Source: Myxococcales bacterium (GTDB lineage Bacteria > Myxococcota > Polyangia > HGW-17 > SLPX01). From it: a stretch of 34,324 bases of DNA. The stretch lies in NCBI GenBank assembly GCA_007131745.1, contig SLPX01000143.1, positions 1 to 34,324 of the forward strand. Direction: 5' to 3'. The notes under the pieces were generated by a model that saw only the letters and a list, made by a program, of their open reading frames with translations, was not told where the DNA came from and did not search any database. Positions 9,840 through 17,530 of the stretch are shown one piece after another (positions within the stretch are counted from its first letter, which is position 1; each line of letters begins with the position of its first letter). The position numbers and the translations under genes are program-made.

Positions 9840-10634
9840 GTGAGCACTTCTTTTCCTTACAATCGAATGCGCGTCCGTTTCGCGGGTGAAACGGACGTGG
9901 GAAAAACGCGCGATCACAATGAAGACTTCTTCTACCTTCCCACCGAAGAGCGGTTAGGAATAGCCGCGGACGGGATGGGAGGGCATGCATCCGGAGAGGT
10001 TGCTTCCAAGATGGCGGTTGAAACCATTGTGGAGTATTTCGCAAACACGGCGAAGCGCCAGGATGTGACTTGGCCGTACAAGATGGGCCACGGGCGCATG
10101 AACGAAAACCGTCTTCGGACGGGGATCATGCTCGCAAACCAGAAGATCTACGAAGCCGCTCAGGAAGATGCAGCGTGCCGGGGCATGGGCACAACCATTG
10201 TCGCCATACTGTTTGACGAAGACTACGCCCTATTGGCACACGTGGGGGACAGCCGCATATATCGCATCCGGGAGTCCGGCATTGTCCAGCTTACCGAGGA
10301 TCATTCCTTTCTGAACGATTACGCTAAAATGAAAGGCATAACGGTCGAAGAAGCCGAAGCCACGTTGCACCAGAAAAACGTGGTCAGTCGCGCTCTGGGG
10401 ATGAAACCCGTGGTTAACGTGGACATCCACAGGATCAATCCGGGGGTGGGCGACACGTTTCTTCTCTGCACCGACGGGTTGACCGACATGTGCACCGACG
10501 AAGAAATCTTCTGGACCATCATGAACGGAAAGAAGTTGGACAATATCTGCGATTCGCTGATCGATGCAGCCAACGACGCGGGCGGCAAGGACAACATTAC
10601 TGTTGTGTTGGCGCGGATGGAACAGCAGGTATAA
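9840..10634 (+). CDS. PP2C-family (PPM) Ser/Thr protein phosphatase
   Basis: The 264-aa protein is a stand-alone PPM/PP2C domain with no membrane segment, so it should be cytoplasmic. It would remove phosphate from Ser/Thr of kinase substrates using two metal ions. Visible signatures in order are RDHNED (metal-binding Asp), ADGMGGHASGE, GMGTT, AHVGDSRIYRIR, TEDHS, VSRALG, CTDGLTD and GGKDNITVVL. All the usual metal-coordinating Asp positions are present and the length is typical of bacterial PstP/PrpC-type enzymes. The start is GTG 9840, with GGAGGA at 9830-9835; the spacing is short (4 nt). No partner Ser/Thr kinase is in the window. The TAA stop at 10632-10634 lies within the inverted-repeat element that follows. 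Confidence 0.93.
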   Translation: MSTSFPYNRMRVRFAGETDVGKTRDHNEDFFYLPTEERLGIAADGMGGHASGEVASKMAVETIVEYFANTAKRQDVTWPYKMGHGRMNENRLRTGIMLANQKIYEAAQEDAACRGMGTTIVAILFDEDYALLAHVGDSRIYRIRESGIVQLTEDHSFLNDYAKMKGITVEEAEATLHQKNVVSRALGMKPVVNVDIHRINPGVGDTFLLCTDGLTDMCTDEEIFWTIMNGKKLDNICDSLIDAANDAGGKDNITVVLARMEQQV

Positions 10635-10862
10635 ACACACTTGCAGTGGCCGCCGATCCATCCCGCCATGCTTCGTCCCTCCCTGCGCTGCCTGCTCACG
10701 TACCTCAAAGTACGCTGCGCCGGCTGCTCGCTCGCTCCTTGCCTGGCGGGTGCCTCGACGGCCCTGCGCGCATGTTGTCCAGATCTCAATGAGATCTTGT
10801 ATAAACCTAAACTCTTCACGCGATTCATCCCCAACCATCGGCGGCCACTGCAACTGTGTTTA
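10632..10862. mobile_element. 231-bp MITE-like element with 26-bp terminal inverted repeats
   Basis: The ends 10632-10657 and 10837-10862 are inverted repeats that differ at one position in 26. The interior is GC-rich and has no convincing gene. It contains smaller palindromes: AGATCTCA-A-TGAGATCT near 10781-10797 and GTAC-CTCAAA-GTAC near 10700. The element exactly fills the gap between two convergent genes, and each terminal repeat carries the TAA stop of its neighbour. Size, ends and lack of coding potential fit a non-autonomous MITE or a REP/ERIC-type intergenic repeat. No target-site duplication longer than the TA step was seen. A long imperfect bidirectional terminator is the alternative. 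Confidence 0.6.
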
Positions 10863-12179
10863 CTTGCTGAGAGCCGGCCCTGTCTTTGCGCCCATATCCG
10901 ATAGGTTTACCTGAACAACGCCGTGCGGAGTCACCACCGCGCTTACCGCATCAGCGTCGACTTCGGCGCCGTCCCAGACGACCGCGTTGGAAACCACCTT
11001 GTTTTCACGGACCACGGCGTCTTTTCCGATGACCGCGCCGGGGCCGATTCTTGCGCCTGCTCCTACTTTGGCGCCTTTACAGATAAGCACCGGCGGCACG
11101 ATCACCGCGTCATCTGAAATCTCTGTTTCTTCCTGAATGCCGTTTAAATCGGGGAATCCCGTGTTTTCAAACAATCCTGTCTGCCAGTCCAGGACCCGCA
11201 TGTTGCCTTGTACGTATCTTGCAGGGGTGGAGTGATCCTGCCAGTATCCTTCATGCACAAAGCCCGCCAGGGGCGCGCCTTGCCTGAGATGCTTGAAGTA
11301 GCCGTCGCGCACGATGCAGGAAGGCCCGTCGCCCAGCACGTCCAAGAATTCCGGTTCCATGATGTGTATCCCGGTAAAAACGTACCCTTTCACCGGAACT
11401 TTTGCCTTGCTCCAAATTCTCCGGGCCGTGTGTTTCTGTCGTTGCGTACCGGCTATTTCATCCTTGTTATCTCTGTTTTGTTCGGCTGCAGACTCGGCTT
11501 TGACCTCGTCGTTTGTTGCGGATGCGCGCGACTTGACGAAAGATTCGGGCCGCGCTGCTCCGGCTATGGTTTGAATCCATCCATCTCCGTCGGTTTCCAC
11601 CGCGCCCCACGAGTAGGGATCAGGTTCCGGTCGCAGCACCATGGTTGCAAGCGCGCCCATTTTCTTGTGAAAGGCCACCGCCCTGGCGACATCCAGGTTG
11701 CAGACGATTTTTCCGTTGAACACCACGAAAGTGGATCCGCTGAAAAAATCTCGTACTTTCTTGATTCCTCCCCCCGTTCCAAGAATATCTCCTTTTTCCT
11801 CGCTGTAATAGACGTTCAATCCATAAGGTCCGTTACCCCCGCGGCCGACGTATTTGAGGTGATCGTTTTCTTCCGTGTTTCCGCTTTCCTCAGTGCGCGC
11901 CCTATCTTTTCCGTTGTTTTGCAGAAAATCTTCCACTATCCCTCCGCATTCACCCAACTCCTCCTTTATCATTCCGCCCAGATGGTGGAGGTTCACCACT
12001 ACATCGCGCAACCCGGCTTCCCCAAGGTGAGCCAGGGAATATCGTATGAGAGGTAATCCGCACACCGGGAGCAACGGTTTCGGGAGAAGGGTGCTCAAAC
12101 TCCCCATTCTCGTGCCGTGACCCGCTGCAAGCACCATTCCTCGCAAGTCGGGGAGATCTCTCTTTTTCGCTTCTTCCAT
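10860..12179 (-). CDS. Sugar-phosphate nucleotidyltransferase with left-handed beta-helix tail
   Basis: The 439-aa protein belongs to the NDP-sugar pyrophosphorylase family, which makes an NDP-sugar from NTP and sugar 1-phosphate. The N-terminus carries the signature MVLAAGHGTRMG followed by LLPKPLLPVCGLPLI, and later GTGGGI. The C-terminal 80 residues show hexapeptide repeats (VIVPPV, AKVGAGARIGPGAVIGKDAV) typical of a left-handed beta-helix. A hydrophilic, low-complexity insertion sits in the middle of the catalytic domain. I start at ATG 12179, just before the Rossmann motif, because the frame upstream overlaps the previous gene and looks non-coding. Mannose-1-phosphate guanylyltransferase-like or MurNAc/GlcNAc-1-P uridylyltransferase-like activities are both possible; the sugar cannot be told from sequence. 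Confidence 0.85.
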   Translation of the reverse strand: MEEAKKRDLPDLRGMVLAAGHGTRMGSLSTLLPKPLLPVCGLPLIRYSLAHLGEAGLRDVVVNLHHLGGMIKEELGECGGIVEDFLQNNGKDRARTEESGNTEENDHLKYVGRGGNGPYGLNVYYSEEKGDILGTGGGIKKVRDFFSGSTFVVFNGKIVCNLDVARAVAFHKKMGALATMVLRPEPDPYSWGAVETDGDGWIQTIAGAARPESFVKSRASATNDEVKAESAAEQNRDNKDEIAGTQRQKHTARRIWSKAKVPVKGYVFTGIHIMEPEFLDVLGDGPSCIVRDGYFKHLRQGAPLAGFVHEGYWQDHSTPARYVQGNMRVLDWQTGLFENTGFPDLNGIQEETEISDDAVIVPPVLICKGAKVGAGARIGPGAVIGKDAVVRENKVVSNAVVWDGAEVDADAVSAVVTPHGVVQVNLSDMGAKTGPALSK

Positions 12180-12262
12180 CAAAATCTTACCTCTGTGCCT
12201 GGAACCGTAAAACGATTCATTTTCAACTGCCTTGACATTTTTCCTTGTTTCTTGCGAAGCGC

Positions 12263-14833
12263 TTATATTTGCCACACAAGGTTTGCGATGAGCACGATAA
12301 CAGAAATCACGGTAAATATCACTATTCCCACCAAAACCCCTATTTGAAAGGACATCCGCCATCCCCCGGTCTTGCGATCCGCGCCGATGTTTGTCCGATG
12401 AAGATTGTCTTCAACATCGGTTTCTCCGGTTTTTTCATCTCCGACCGGTTTTTTCTCGGCGATTTCAACCGGAGAATCTTCATCATCTTCGCAACCCAAC
12501 ATCAGCTTTTCCCGTTCTCTTTCAGCCTCGCGCGATTCTTTTATCCACGTCGATATCAGGAACCCCAGGATCAGGAAAAACCCGAACGCCCCCACCCCGA
12601 AAAGGCTCAGGAATGTTCGTTGCAATCTCGCTTTCGTGGCTGCGAGTTCAATTCGCGCTCCGGGCAGGGTGTTAGCGATCAGCCGGGGGGGGTGATAGCC
12701 CTTTTCAAGCCGGCTAAGTCCATAGGATAGCACTTCATCGATATCCGGAATCTCTTCAATTCCACCTTCCGCACCGGTTTCGGACAAGAGTCTTGCAATT
12801 CCTTCCAGGTGGATTGCCTCAAGCAACAGCAACTCCCGCTCCCGCACTTTTTCCTCCTGGATGCTTATATCTTCTTTGTCTTCTTCTTCGACTCCGGATA
12901 CGGGACTTTTCAAAGTGAGTCGTTCCACGTATTCATCCGCCATCTCTCTCAGTTTCCCCGCGGTTGCCTCTATCACCCGGACGGCTCCATTGAGATGCAT
13001 CTGTTCATATCTTCCGCTCTTTTTCCATTTTTCCCGGTCGAACTCTTTTGATACGAACAACGCTTTGACTCCGACCGCCTGCCCCGGACTGACCATGTCC
13101 ATGTAGGCTTGAAGGTAAACAAACCCCTCTACATCGGGCATGTTCACCCAGAATTCAGCCTGTCCGTTCTCCACCTTGGCGTTTGCCGTATGGATCAGGA
13201 TGCCTCTCCAGTAGACATCGAGGTACATGGATCCGCTTTCAGGGAGGGTTATGGCTTCTACAAAAACGCTTTCACCCGGCCGAGCCGTTCTCCTGGAAAC
13301 CTGCAACACCAACTGGCCGGGGCGGCAGCCGAACCGCTGTTTTTTTCGATGCTCGACTTCTTCAACGATGTAAGTCGCTTTTTTATCCTCTTCTTGTTCC
13401 GTGCCGGCCGCTGCTTTTTTGTTCTCTGTTTCATTCTTTTGCGCATGCTCTTCTGCCGGCTCTTTTCCTTTGTCTATTTCGGTTTCCTCGCCACCGGAGG
13501 TTTCCTTCGCTGTGCTTTCTGCCTCTTTGTCTTCCGATCCTTCATCAGCCCCCGATGGTTCGATTTTCTCTTTGGGTGAGGGGATTTTGCTTTCCGCCCT
13601 GTACTGAATGCCGAGATCAACAAACGCCCTTCTCGGCACTACATCCAGGAAAATCATTCCGAGCGGCCCGGTATCTTTCCAGTCCGTGAGCCAGTCCCCG
13701 CCTTTTTTGTTCCCCAATATCCCTGAAAGCAAACCCACCCTTGCCGTTATTCTCTCCGGATTCCCCTTCTCGTCCATCGCGCGAAGGTACAACCGCTGTG
13801 GAAGTTCACCCACCAGCCTGTGCCCGCTTTCCGCCGACAGTTCCACGATTCGGCCTTCCCCGTCCGGCGGAGTCATTCTTCTTCTTTTTACATCTTTAGG
13901 CGGGTCAAACGTAACCAACTTCGCCCTTGTCTTTTCCTGAGCGTCTTCATTCCGTGATTCTTTGGTTCGGTTTTTCTCGGCGGTTCTGCGTTCTTCGGAG
14001 GAGAGAGAAAAAACCTCCACCGGCAACTCCCCTTTGATTTCGCCTTCGGGGCTGGTGACCACCACTTCCAGCCGGTACATTCCTTCCTTCACATCGGGCA
14101 TTTCGAAATTGGCCGCCAGTGCTTCCATTCCCTCGGAATCCCCTTCAAAAAGTTTCCATCGCCGGGTTTCATCGGCTTCGGGTCCGGTTTTTTCCATTTC
14201 CACCAGGTGAATTGTTCCGCTTATCGGCTTCAAATGTTTCCCCAACAATCTGCGCAAAACCGCCACTCTCAATGCAGCCCTGCTACCGGAAGGCAGATAC
14301 GCCTTTCCGATCCCCGCCTCGAGCGCCTTTTTGCCCCCTCCCAGGATCTCCACTTCTCCATGTCCGAACACCTGCAATGAATCTCTCACGGTCATTCGAC
14401 TCACCGCGATCACCGCGCCCAGCAACACAACTAAAACTCCGGGAAGCAGGTACCAGACCACCGCCCTTGCCCAGAAATTGGTCAGTATCCTTGTCTTCTT
14501 GAAAACGCCGTCGTCTTCATACCCCTCGTGCCAACTATCTTCTTCTTTTATTCCAAAACACCCGAGCCTCTTATCCACCGGTTCATCAGTGTCATCCGGA
14601 TCCTCATCCTCTTCCATGTCCGCCATCCCGGCCGCCTTGTTTATCATCCCGATTTCTTCGATTTCATCCACGGATACAAACTCACCCCTTTCCGAGGGTT
14701 CTTCTGTAGCGTCCATCTCCCGGAATCCAGCGAACTCGTCCCCGTTGTTTCTCCCGTTCTCTTCTCCTCCCCCTTCTTCAGATTTTTTCTGTTTCCCGTT
14801 TTTCGAGCTGTTTGCTCCCTTATCTTGATCCAT
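12263..14833 (-). CDS. Large acidic membrane protein with beta-sandwich-like regions, unrecognised
   Basis: I do not recognise this 856-aa protein. The first 115 residues are hydrophilic and very acidic. One membrane segment follows (around WYLLPGVLVVLLGAVIAV, residues 127-144). A large middle part has two stretches of beta-sandwich character, with phrases such as ARPGESVFVEAITLPESGSMYLDVYWRG resembling macroglobulin (MG)-type domains. These are split by a Glu/Lys-rich linker near residues 430-500. A helical region and two C-terminal membrane segments (near 750-775 and 830-852) end it. This suggests an inner-membrane anchored protein with a large periplasmic part. The ATG at 14833 has AGAGGGG about 7 nt upstream. 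It is co-directional with its neighbours, with gaps of 83 and 129 nt. Confidence 0.7.
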   Translation of the reverse strand: MDQDKGANSSKNGKQKKSEEGGGEENGRNNGDEFAGFREMDATEEPSERGEFVSVDEIEEIGMINKAAGMADMEEDEDPDDTDEPVDKRLGCFGIKEEDSWHEGYEDDGVFKKTRILTNFWARAVVWYLLPGVLVVLLGAVIAVSRMTVRDSLQVFGHGEVEILGGGKKALEAGIGKAYLPSGSRAALRVAVLRRLLGKHLKPISGTIHLVEMEKTGPEADETRRWKLFEGDSEGMEALAANFEMPDVKEGMYRLEVVVTSPEGEIKGELPVEVFSLSSEERRTAEKNRTKESRNEDAQEKTRAKLVTFDPPKDVKRRRMTPPDGEGRIVELSAESGHRLVGELPQRLYLRAMDEKGNPERITARVGLLSGILGNKKGGDWLTDWKDTGPLGMIFLDVVPRRAFVDLGIQYRAESKIPSPKEKIEPSGADEGSEDKEAESTAKETSGGEETEIDKGKEPAEEHAQKNETENKKAAAGTEQEEDKKATYIVEEVEHRKKQRFGCRPGQLVLQVSRRTARPGESVFVEAITLPESGSMYLDVYWRGILIHTANAKVENGQAEFWVNMPDVEGFVYLQAYMDMVSPGQAVGVKALFVSKEFDREKWKKSGRYEQMHLNGAVRVIEATAGKLREMADEYVERLTLKSPVSGVEEEDKEDISIQEEKVRERELLLLEAIHLEGIARLLSETGAEGGIEEIPDIDEVLSYGLSRLEKGYHPPRLIANTLPGARIELAATKARLQRTFLSLFGVGAFGFFLILGFLISTWIKESREAEREREKLMLGCEDDEDSPVEIAEKKPVGDEKTGETDVEDNLHRTNIGADRKTGGWRMSFQIGVLVGIVIFTVISVIVLIANLVWQI

Positions 14834-14962
14834 GAAAATCCCCTCTTGTCTTGCCGCTTTCGGTTAAACTCCTTTCCTTAACCTTCATTTCCCCATGGTG
14901 CAGTATTTTTGCCTTTGTCGCAAGACAGGTTCCTCCCCGGTTTTCCTGGAGCCATGTTTGTT

Positions 14963-15769
14963 CTACTTTTTCCGACTCTCTTTCAGCTTTCTGATCAACC
15001 TCCGGCACGTTTTGTCTCTTCGCTTGTACCATCGCCGGGTTTCGTCGCACATCTTCGCCATCACCTGTTCTCTTGTTCCGTATTTCCACATTCCCCTTTT
15101 CATCTTTCGTCCCCTGTCTTCCGCCATGCAATACCCGGCCATGTTCGGAGCGGTGTACTTCGTATACGCCCAACCCCCGCCTCTTTCGAGCAGGATTTCT
15201 CCCACGTCCTTTCCATCCAGTTCTATCGCCAGGAGCGGTCTTCCGTAGAATCCGCATTTGCAAAACCCGGTGTCCTCGGTTTCGCAACGCACCCTGACCC
15301 TCTTTCCCATCACGAATTTCTTCATCAAGCGGTAGCTTTCCAGCCCGAAGAAGTCATCATCCGAAACACAATGGGCCGAGCGCCTTCCTCCTGCAATTCT
15401 CGTCCTTTTTTTGTGGCATTCAGGCGCATCGATGCCTACCAGCCTGGCCTTAACAAAAGTTTTCTTTTCGTCTTCCATTTTCAAATACACCGTGTCCCCG
15501 TCAACTACGTGCACCACCGTCCCCCAGCTATCCGGGAGGACAAGGGCTTGTGGCGGCCGCCCCCTGCGGGTTCTTCGCTTCTTTTTCCGGTTCCGGTTTT
15601 TCCCCCGCTTTCGGCTCCGGTTTTTTATCCCTCCACCAGTTTTTCCGGTCGCTGACGCGGCGGTGTCTATCCCTCGTTCCAACTCCTCGTTTTCTTCCCT
15701 GCAGCCTCCTATCATGAACGAGAGAAAAAACGCCAAAAACACCGAAATTTCCAATTTTGAATTATGCAA
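14963..15769 (-). CDS. Thermonuclease (SNase-like) lipoprotein
   Basis: The 268-aa protein has a signal peptide with lipobox MIGGC (Cys at residue 23), so it should be lipid-anchored outside the inner membrane. An unusually basic linker of Arg/Lys repeats covers residues 48-72. A staphylococcal-nuclease (TNase) fold follows: VVDGDTVYL, ARLVGIDAPE and LLERGGGWAY carry the Asp, Arg, Asp/Glu and second Arg that correspond to the catalytic set of SNase, so it is probably an active Ca-dependent nuclease cleaving DNA or RNA. Extra Cys residues (CKCGFYG and others) may form disulfides. The start is TTG 15769, chosen because it gives a complete signal peptide; a GGAG lies upstream. Known relatives serve in nucleic-acid scavenging or defence against extracellular DNA, but its role here is not shown. 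Confidence 0.85.
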   Translation of the reverse strand: MHNSKLEISVFLAFFLSFMIGGCREENEELERGIDTAASATGKTGGGIKNRSRKRGKNRNRKKKRRTRRGRPPQALVLPDSWGTVVHVVDGDTVYLKMEDEKKTFVKARLVGIDAPECHKKRTRIAGGRRSAHCVSDDDFFGLESYRLMKKFVMGKRVRVRCETEDTGFCKCGFYGRPLLAIELDGKDVGEILLERGGGWAYTKYTAPNMAGYCMAEDRGRKMKRGMWKYGTREQVMAKMCDETRRWYKRRDKTCRRLIRKLKESRKK

Positions 15770-15875
15770 CTGGAAAAAACTCCATTTTCAAAGAGAAACA
15801 GGTGAATTCAAGCGCTTTTAAAGCCCAAAATCCTGTGAAAAGCCCACTCTGCAGAAAAAATCAGAAATATCGTGA

Positions 15876-16442
15876 TTACCTGACAATGTTTTCTTTTTTC
15901 TCACCTCCATCGTCACCGTCACTTTCTTCTTCTCCTTGGCCGCTCTCTTCCGGATCGTCTGCTTCCTGTTGCCGGATCTCTACCCCCCCCTTGATATAAG
16001 GAGTGTATTCGACATCGCACTTTCCTTCGTTGCATACCGCTCTCGGCATCCCCTTGGATGGAGGGCATTCAGGCGTTCCGCATATATCGAACCCGTGCTT
16101 GTGTAAAAAGGGCCGGCATACGGGGTAATGCATTTGTCTCACCGCCATGACCCATCTTCTCGAACCAGCGTACACCCCGCACTGGTTAGGACAACAATTC
16201 CCAGGGCGAAGATGAGTGAACATGCAATCCCGATCCTCCCGGCATTTCCACCTGTCAGGCATTCTTCGCTTGTATTCGTACTCCCCTTTTTCATTGGGCT
16301 CGGGATCCTTGAACACCTCGACTTTCTTCTCCTGTTTTTCTTGTTCCTCCGACTTTTTCTTTGAACACCCGTACATATACGGAACGAGCAGGGTCATGCC
16401 TATGACAACGATCACGCGGTTTGAAAAAAAACTCTTTTCCAT
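15876..16442 (-). CDS. Cys-rich lipoprotein, unrecognised
   Basis: The 188-aa product starts at ATG 16442 with TGGAGG 9 nt upstream. The longer frame back to 16598 has no signal peptide at its start and is not used. Residues 1-26 form a lipoprotein signal ending in YMYGC. A Lys/Glu-rich linker follows, then a compact domain with about ten Cys (CREDRDC, GNCCPNQC, CRPF, CGTPEC, CNEGKC) that probably form disulfides in the periplasm. The pattern resembles eight-cysteine domains of myxobacterial lipoproteins in which C-x5-C and CC pairs recur. The tail is very acidic. It is the first gene of the minus-strand run that continues with the nuclease. Function unknown. Confidence 0.75.
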   Translation of the reverse strand: MEKSFFSNRVIVVIGMTLLVPYMYGCSKKKSEEQEKQEKKVEVFKDPEPNEKGEYEYKRRMPDRWKCREDRDCMFTHLRPGNCCPNQCGVYAGSRRWVMAVRQMHYPVCRPFLHKHGFDICGTPECPPSKGMPRAVCNEGKCDVEYTPYIKGGVEIRQQEADDPEESGQGEEESDGDDGGEKKENIVR

Positions 16443-16834
16443 TTCCAAAACCTCCAGGCAAGCATTTGGGAAAAAATTTTCCACATTCGGTTCGCACGAT
16501 CCGGATTTTTGGGGAGAATGAAACCAGATTTCTACTATTTCATTTCTCCTCGGATCATGCAACGTCGCTGCAAGCGAAGTCCAATATAACCCATCCAAAT
16601 AAAAACCTGTATATCATTCCATGGAAGCTTCGGACGATTTTGCGCCGAAGAGACGCCGAAGAATTTTCCACTGAAAACAGTTGCAAAATTTTTTAAACCG
16701 TGATAAATTCTTGTATGTGATCTAACATTTATTACTTCCAGTGCAGTGATCGGTTCTTTTGTGTTGAGAGTGATGTGGCGCTAAATCTAAAACCGCGTCT
16801 GCATTTGTAACCCTTGTTTCGTCCGGAGTTGATG
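16443..16834. other. Divergent intergenic region
   Basis: These 390 nt separate the divergent Cys-rich lipoprotein and REC genes and are AT-rich near 16680-16740. An imperfect inverted repeat (GGAGAATGAAA, and TTTCATTTCTCC, near 16512-16549) could be an operator. I found neither a convincing sigma54 -24/-12 site nor a copy of the TGTCTCATTTT palindrome here. No gene is supported. Confidence 0.4.
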
Positions 16835-17245
16835 ATGGTTTTATACAAAGATAGTCGATTTCCAAAAGGCGAAGAAACCGTTCTTGTCGTAGATGACGAG
16901 GAGCCCATACTAAAACTGATCGCCCGCGTGCTTGAACCGCTTGGATATAAAATTCTGCAAGCCGGCGACGGGGCGGACGCGGTTGCGACTGCATCCGGTC
17001 ATTCCGGTTCGATCGATTTGTTGTTAACCGACATCTTGATGCACGGCACGATAGGCAGCCAAGTTGCGAATGTAGTCCGAAAAAAACATCCGAATATCAA
17101 AGTGCTGTACATGTCCGGTTATTCGAATGAAGAAATCCGCGACCGCGGGATTTGTGACACGGAAACGGATTTTTTGCCCAAACCCTTTTCATCTCGAAAC
17201 CTGGCTTCCGCTGTCAGGGTGGCATTGGACCGCGACAAGTGCTGA
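16835..17245 (+). CDS. Single-domain response regulator (REC only)
   Basis: The 136-aa protein is one receiver domain with no output domain. The acidic pocket is DDE at residues 20-22, the phospho-acceptor is Asp66 in LLLTDIL, and the conserved Lys is in FLPKPF. The usual MPG after the Asp is changed to MHG. It resembles the C-terminal REC domain of the hybrid kinase at 24669-27149 closely: both share (F/L)P-(K/R)-G-x-ETVL-V-DD, TD-(I/V)-x-M, MSGYSNE and the FL-x-KPF ending, so the two are probably paralogues and may be phosphorylated by the same kinase. ATG 16835 is preferred because GGAG (16825-16828) lies 6 nt upstream; a TTG at 16814 is less likely. It ends 30 nt before the operator region of the radical SAM operon. 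Confidence 0.88.
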   Translation: MVLYKDSRFPKGEETVLVVDDEEPILKLIARVLEPLGYKILQAGDGADAVATASGHSGSIDLLLTDILMHGTIGSQVANVVRKKHPNIKVLYMSGYSNEEIRDRGICDTETDFLPKPFSSRNLASAVRVALDRDKC

Positions 17246-17274
17246 CTCAAAACAATTCAGGGAAACTAATGAAC

Positions 17275-17322
17275 TGTCTCATTTTATGCGACACCTGTCT
17301 CATTTTCGCCGAAAATGAGACA
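17275..17322. promoter_or_regulatory. Palindromic enhancer/operator plus extra half-site (UAS1)
   Basis: The core is TGTCTCATTTT (17296-17306), a 5-nt spacer, and AAAATGAGACA (17312-17322). The palindrome extends outward to ACACC and GGTGT, giving 17-bp arms. An additional half-site TGTCTCATTTT occurs at 17275-17285, exactly 21 bp (two helical turns) upstream of the first arm. It is centred about 110 bp upstream of a sigma54 promoter, the usual place for an NtrC-type enhancer. No T-run follows, so a terminator is unlikely. The NtrC-type regulator at 20022-21593 is the obvious candidate to bind it. Confidence 0.8.
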
Positions 17323-17420
17323 GGTGTTCATTCGAGAAAAACTCCTTCCTTTTTTGCTTGAAATCTCTCTAGCCCTACTCCAAACAAGACTTGCAGATTT
17401 TTAATTCTTGAAAACAGAGT

Positions 17421-17435
17421 TGGCAGGAAAATTGC
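17421..17435 (+). promoter_or_regulatory. Sigma54 (-24/-12) promoter of the radical SAM operon
   Basis: TGGCAG, five bases, then TTGC, with GG and GC separated by exactly 10 bases, matches the RpoN consensus (TGGCAC-N5-TTGC) at nine of ten positions. Transcription should start near 17447, about 85 nt before the TTG start of the radical SAM gene. Confidence 0.82.
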
Positions 17436-17530
17436 CTATATATCTACGCAATGGCCACGGAAGAGAAAAAACCGCAGGCCGAGAGATATGAAACCATGGC
17501 GCGCACTGGAAGAAAGACAAAGGTGGTTGT

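Noticed and set aside
12180..12362. N-terminal extension of the nucleotidyltransferase to 12362
   Set aside because: It would overlap the preceding gene by 100 nt and adds no fold element; ATG 12179 sits just ahead of the GxGTRxG motif.
16814..16834. TTG start for the REC protein
   Set aside because: ATG 16835 has a better placed ribosome binding site and gives a normal receiver N-terminus.
17291..17327. Perfect 17-bp-arm palindrome read as an intrinsic terminator of the REC gene
   Set aside because: No T-run follows it, and the same motif with the same spacing recurs at 24432 upstream of a second sigma54 promoter, so an operator is more likely.
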